IMG/VR virus record: IMGVR_UViG_3300006749_000090
Coordinates: 1 to 27,714 of that record
Reading direction: 5' to 3' (one strand)
Length of the DNA stretch: 27,714 nt
DNA from: a virus
A program made the position numbers and the translations under genes. The notes under the pieces were generated by a model. That model saw nothing but the letters and a program-made list of their open reading frames with translations, ran no database searches and was not told the origin of the DNA. Below are positions 25,177 to 27,714 of the stretch, one piece after another; position 1 is the stretch's first letter; every line of letters begins with the position of its first letter.

Positions 25177-25552
25177 GCGTTATGCTTTTGTTGTTGTGCT
25201 CATTCCACTCTTCATGCCCCTACCAGCCTTAGTCGCTCCGCTCATAGCGGGAGCGAAGACACTCGGTAGTATGGCTCTACAAGGTCTCGCAGGTCGAGTC
25301 GCACAGACAGGAGTGAGCGCCGCTGCCAAGGAGGGCGCCAAAGCAGTCGCACAGGGAGGCTTGAAGGAAGGCGCCAAAGCAGCAGCGAAGAATGTTAACA
25401 GAAACAAACTCATGAACTTCGCACAAGATGCGGGTAAGCAGCACATGGAGAGGCAGCAGAAAGAGCAGCAGAAGCAGCAGAAGCACTTGGAATCGACGCG
25501 TCAGGCGGCTGAACGCTCACGCGGCGGCACAACGAGCGGGTTCGGCCAGTGA
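25175..25552 (+). CDS. plus-strand 125-aa protein with hydrophobic N-terminus
   Basis: The only plus-strand gene I accept. Residues 3-40 are hydrophobic (YAFVVVLIPLFMPLPALVAP then LIAGAKTLGS), followed by Ala/Lys/Gly amphipathic repeats (AAKEGAKAVAQGGLKEGAKA) and a Gln/Lys-rich helix ending in RSRGGTTSGFGQ. Its codon use (AAG, TTC, AAC) fits its neighbours. The ATG at 25214 (MPLPALVAP) is an alternative start; neither has a clear ribosome site. It overlaps the HMG-CoA lyase-like gene tail-to-tail by 36 bases. Possible membrane-active or virion peptide; unknown. Confidence 0.6.
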   Translation: MRYAFVVVLIPLFMPLPALVAPLIAGAKTLGSMALQGLAGRVAQTGVSAAAKEGAKAVAQGGLKEGAKAAAKNVNRNKLMNFAQDAGKQHMERQQKEQQKQQKHLESTRQAAERSRGGTTSGFGQ

Positions 25553-26392
25553 GTCGGCGTACTCCATTGCAGCCGTCACCTTGGGCCAGTATATATGAGA
25601 ATCAAGCACTATTCCCCTATTGTTGGCCCATTTCATCATTTCCAAGGTTGATATGTTCGCCGTCGGGTCCTCTATGTTGATGCAGCCTCCGAAGTTCGCG
25701 ATGCTGGTGTCGAATTCACGCACACCGAGGTCGTATGCCATGTCAACCCGCCTCCAGACATTGCTGTCACCCTTGTGAAAGTGAACGCCCAATGTGAAAT
25801 CAGGCCTTGAGAAGTGCCTTATCACGCTCTCTACCGCTCTCAGCGTTGATTTTCCATTAGTGTCGGCCAATACAATGGTGCTTGCGACCGTCGAGAGCGA
25901 CTCAACGAGCATCTGCATGCCATTATCTAGGTTATCACCCTCAAATGCGTGTGAGATGTATGCCCTGACGCTTCTCCTATCGCCTCCACGGAGCATCTTG
26001 ACATACTCATCGAGCATCTCACCCATCGAACGACCGAAATTGCGCTCATTGAAGTCGTTATCGAGTGAAATGCAAATGTTGTAATTACTTATGCCTGCAT
26101 TCTTAGCACGTAATAGCCCTTTTCTATTCAGAACGAGCAGGGATAGGGTCACATCCCGGTTCAAGTACCGTTTCGCTACACTTTCACTTTCACGCATGGG
26201 TGTCACTGATGGTGAGACGCAACTACCGACCTCGATATTTCGCAGGCCAGCGTCAATCATCATCTCAAGCAGAATGCACTTGCTCTCAAGGGGAATATGG
26301 TGTGTCAGCACCTGCAAACCATCACGTAGCCCAACATCAGTGATTCGCAGGTGCGACACGATGGTAGGCAGTGATGAATAGCGCTTAAGCAT
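25517..26392 (-). CDS. HMG-CoA lyase-like DRE-TIM metallolyase
   Basis: 291 aa, close to the usual ~300 for the family. The HMG-CoA lyase signature is present in order: DVGLRDGLQ (Arg23, Asp24), IEVGSCVSPSVTPM (Glu54), LADTNGKST, HFH (His204, His206), FGGC (Cys237) and ANISTLEMM (Asn246). These cover the metal ligands (Asp, two His, Asn) and catalytic Arg, His and Cys known from HMG-CoA lyase, so it looks active. That enzyme splits HMG-CoA to acetyl-CoA and acetoacetate. Related lyases and synthases use other substrates, so specificity is unproven. It starts by 8-base overlap with the 62-aa gene. A metabolic gene in this setting is unusual. Confidence 0.85.
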   Translation of the reverse strand: MLKRYSSLPTIVSHLRITDVGLRDGLQVLTHHIPLESKCILLEMMIDAGLRNIEVGSCVSPSVTPMRESESVAKRYLNRDVTLSLLVLNRKGLLRAKNAGISNYNICISLDNDFNERNFGRSMGEMLDEYVKMLRGGDRRSVRAYISHAFEGDNLDNGMQMLVESLSTVASTIVLADTNGKSTLRAVESVIRHFSRPDFTLGVHFHKGDSNVWRRVDMAYDLGVREFDTSIANFGGCINIEDPTANISTLEMMKWANNRGIVLDSHIYWPKVTAAMEYADSLAEPARCAAA

Positions 26393-26573
26393 GATTGAGA
26401 TATTGCCACATCAGTTGACTTGCTTTGGTGCTGGTGGGGTTGTCCGTGTCCTCCATCATCTGGACCAGAGCCTTCTCTATCGCCATCGACTCGATTGACG
26501 AGAACGGCAGCCCGATTGGCTGGCTCTTAATCAGGAACCAAGCGCGGTCGAAAGCGGTCATACTGACCTTCAT
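26385..26573 (-). CDS. 62-aa protein with FDRAWxxIK motif, likely leaderless
   Basis: Residues 7-16 read AFDRAWFLIK, the motif repeated across this window; the rest is helical and acidic. No ribosome site precedes the ATG, but a TATA-like box lies about 26 bases before it, which fits a leaderless archaeal transcript. Function unknown. Confidence 0.65.
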   Translation of the reverse strand: MKVSMTAFDRAWFLIKSQPIGLPFSSIESMAIEKALVQMMEDTDNPTSTKASQLMWQYLNHA

Positions 26574-26606
26574 CGGGGTATATACGGCTGTTCACTTATA
26601 AATAAA
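26574..26606 (-). promoter_or_regulatory. archaeal-type TATA box for a leaderless start
   Basis: On the minus strand, TTTATTTATAAG (26606-26595) resembles the archaeal TATA consensus. Its centre is about 26-28 bases upstream of the ATG at 26573, where transcription would begin at or beside the start codon. It would drive the 62-aa protein and the HMG-CoA lyase-like gene. Confidence 0.5.
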
Positions 26607-26623
26607 CATTCTTGAGTTGTGTT

Positions 26624-26824
26624 TTATCTCGCTCTTGGTATATCCTTGCTACATTCTGGGCACAACGGGACGCCACCGACGTACTCAGTATTGCCCTTCT
26701 CGCCGCAGTATTGGCACGCTCTCTGCTCTTGCAGGTAGCGTATTCTCTCCATGCTCTTCCTGACTGCCTCGTCCGCCGTCACCATCGATTCCCAAGCCCT
26801 GTCCATAGGTGTGTAATACGACAT
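26624..26824 (-). CDS. 66-aa zinc-ribbon protein with MDRAW motif
   Basis: ATG at 26824 has GGAGG upstream at about 9-10 bases; an earlier in-frame GTG (26842) is less likely. The N-terminus MSYYTPMDRAWESMV carries the recurring motif. A helical stretch with SMERIR follows, then a zinc ribbon, CQYCGEKGNTEYVGGVPLCP then ECS (CxxC-x13-CxxC). Last gene before the TATA box. Function unknown. Confidence 0.7.
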   Translation of the reverse strand: MSYYTPMDRAWESMVTADEAVRKSMERIRYLQEQRACQYCGEKGNTEYVGGVPLCPECSKDIPRAR

Positions 26825-26825
26825 A

Positions 26826-27713
26826 TCACTGCTTCCTCCCACGAACGGGTATCCTTCGTGCTCTCTTCTTCTGAGGTTTATTACCTGACCTACCTAGGTT
26901 CTTCTCGTAGTTCAAACGTCCAGAAACGCGTTTTCGGTATCTTTCCCTGTCCCTCTCCTTGAGTTTTCGCTCCTCCTCGGCATCCTTCTCCCTCTGCTCA
27001 CGGAACATCTCCTCCTGCTCGGCCTGTATCTCTTCAGGGGTCTTCTCCTCCATCCCCAGTTTCTTCGTTTTCTCAGCGCTCCTATTCCTGTGTAATACGG
27101 CAACGCCCTCCTGCTCCTCTTCCGTGAGGGGATTGTCGTACTGGAACCTCATGCTGCCCTCTGATGGCATTCGTGGGTTGTCACCGAACGTCTGACGATG
27201 GTTGTACAATATGTCACCGACCTGCTCGTTCGTCGTGACCTCCCTCTGGTCCGTGGGCACGCCCTTCGCTCCACGGTACGCCATGTCCTCGACCATCTGC
27301 CTCGTCTTGCTAGGGAGCATGCTGAAGCCTATTTCCCTCTCATTCCCCCTACCTAGTTTCTTGACGTGTGCCTTGATTCCAGCCGCTCTGAGCGCCTCAT
27401 ACGTCTCAGGGGACAGGGGCTGGTCGAAGTTCGCCAGCACATAGGGCGGTACTTCCGGCACCTCGACCTCCCTGCCGTCGTCAAGAGTCACCATACGAGT
27501 GCCTTGGCCCTGTCTCAGACCCTCTGTGGTGGGGCCGAAGTAGTCAGCGCCAGTGAAGTTGCCCTTCTCATCGAGGTTGAGGTTCATGGCGGGGTCGTCG
27601 CGAATGAGATACTGCAACGCCTCCAACGGGAACTCGCTCGCCATCCTCTGGTACTGCTCATTGGTGAGGTCCGGCATCACAGCCGCCATCTTGAGCATGG
27701 CCCAAGCCTTATC
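26826..27713 (-). CDS. unknown protein, N-terminus cut by window edge
   Basis: The frame is open to the window edge (296 codons) and begins with DKAWAMLK, another copy of the FDxAWxxLK motif. The true start therefore most likely lies just outside; the internal ATG at 27698 is not favoured. The middle contains the segment VPPYVLANFDQPLSPETYEA and a beta-rich region. Residues ~205-290 are a long Glu/Arg/Lys helix (EEKTPEEIQAEQEEMFREQ) ending in a basic tail. No family is recognised. Confidence 0.65.
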   Translation of the reverse strand, partial: DKAWAMLKMAAVMPDLTNEQYQRMASEFPLEALQYLIRDDPAMNLNLDEKGNFTGADYFGPTTEGLRQGQGTRMVTLDDGREVEVPEVPPYVLANFDQPLSPETYEALRAAGIKAHVKKLGRGNEREIGFSMLPSKTRQMVEDMAYRGAKGVPTDQREVTTNEQVGDILYNHRQTFGDNPRMPSEGSMRFQYDNPLTEEEQEGVAVLHRNRSAEKTKKLGMEEKTPEEIQAEQEEMFREQREKDAEEERKLKERDRERYRKRVSGRLNYEKNLGRSGNKPQKKRARRIPVRGRKQ

Positions 27714-27714
27714 A

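Noticed and set aside
25180-25446. Minus-strand 88-codon frame ending just before the 74-aa gene
   Set aside because: Its Ala/Pro/Cys-rich composition looks like the antisense of the Ala/Lys/Gln-rich plus-strand protein, whose residue and codon pattern are more natural.

Overview
This window is a contiguous block of the structural and packaging region of a tailed virus (HK97-fold head, large-terminase packaging), most likely a virus of an aquatic archaeon. Almost every gene lies on the minus strand, so the region is read from high to low coordinates. Most genes join by 1- or 4-base ATGA, GTGA or TAATG overlaps, which implies long polycistronic units. The archaeal assignment is an inference. 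It rests on GGTGA/GGAGG ribosome sites, a TATA-like box about 26 bases from a leaderless start (near 26600), an archaeal-style AbrB protein, a free-standing LAGLIDADG protein with a helix-turn-helix region, a terminase with an SRDHGKS P-loop, and many zinc-binding motifs in structural proteins. Marine Poseidoniales (magrovirus-like) are a plausible host, but the sequence does not settle this. No tRNA, rRNA, integrase, replication gene or recognisable tail-fibre gene was seen.

Layout in the direction of transcription. (1) 27713-25517: a truncated gene at the window edge, a small zinc-ribbon protein, a 62-aa protein, and a complete-looking HMG-CoA lyase-like enzyme (DRE-TIM metallolyase), which is unexpected in a virus. 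(2) 25175-25552: the only plus-strand gene, squeezed between two opposing genes. (3) 25176-22734: small basic and Cys-rich genes of families common in aquatic viruses, one carrying a possible ADP-ribosyltransferase-like N-terminus. (4) 22733-22587: an AT-rich non-coding stretch, probably a terminator plus promoter. (5) 22586-18933: a membrane-linked cassette. It has an EF-hand/two-TM/coiled-coil protein, a TM protein, an Arf/Ras-like GTPase with an N-terminal hydrophobic segment, an AbrB protein, two unknown proteins and a two-TM protein. (6) 18902-12195: a double CxxC/HxxxH helix-turn-helix protein (possible small terminase), several unknown proteins, and the large terminase. (7) 12135-1: a LAGLIDADG protein, portal, small head proteins, a 1693-aa protein with a degenerate DNA-ligase adenylation domain, prohead protease fused to a scaffold region, major capsid protein, and the start of the next gene.

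The head genes fit together in a conventional way: terminase packages DNA through the portal, the protease/scaffold builds and matures the procapsid, and the capsid protein forms the shell. The unusual content is the GTPase/Ca-loop membrane cassette, the HMG-CoA lyase homologue, the catalytically dead ligase-like domain in a giant presumptive virion protein, and short linear motifs (FDxAWxxLK; a C-terminal MSWxxxHxxA tail) that recur in otherwise unrelated proteins.
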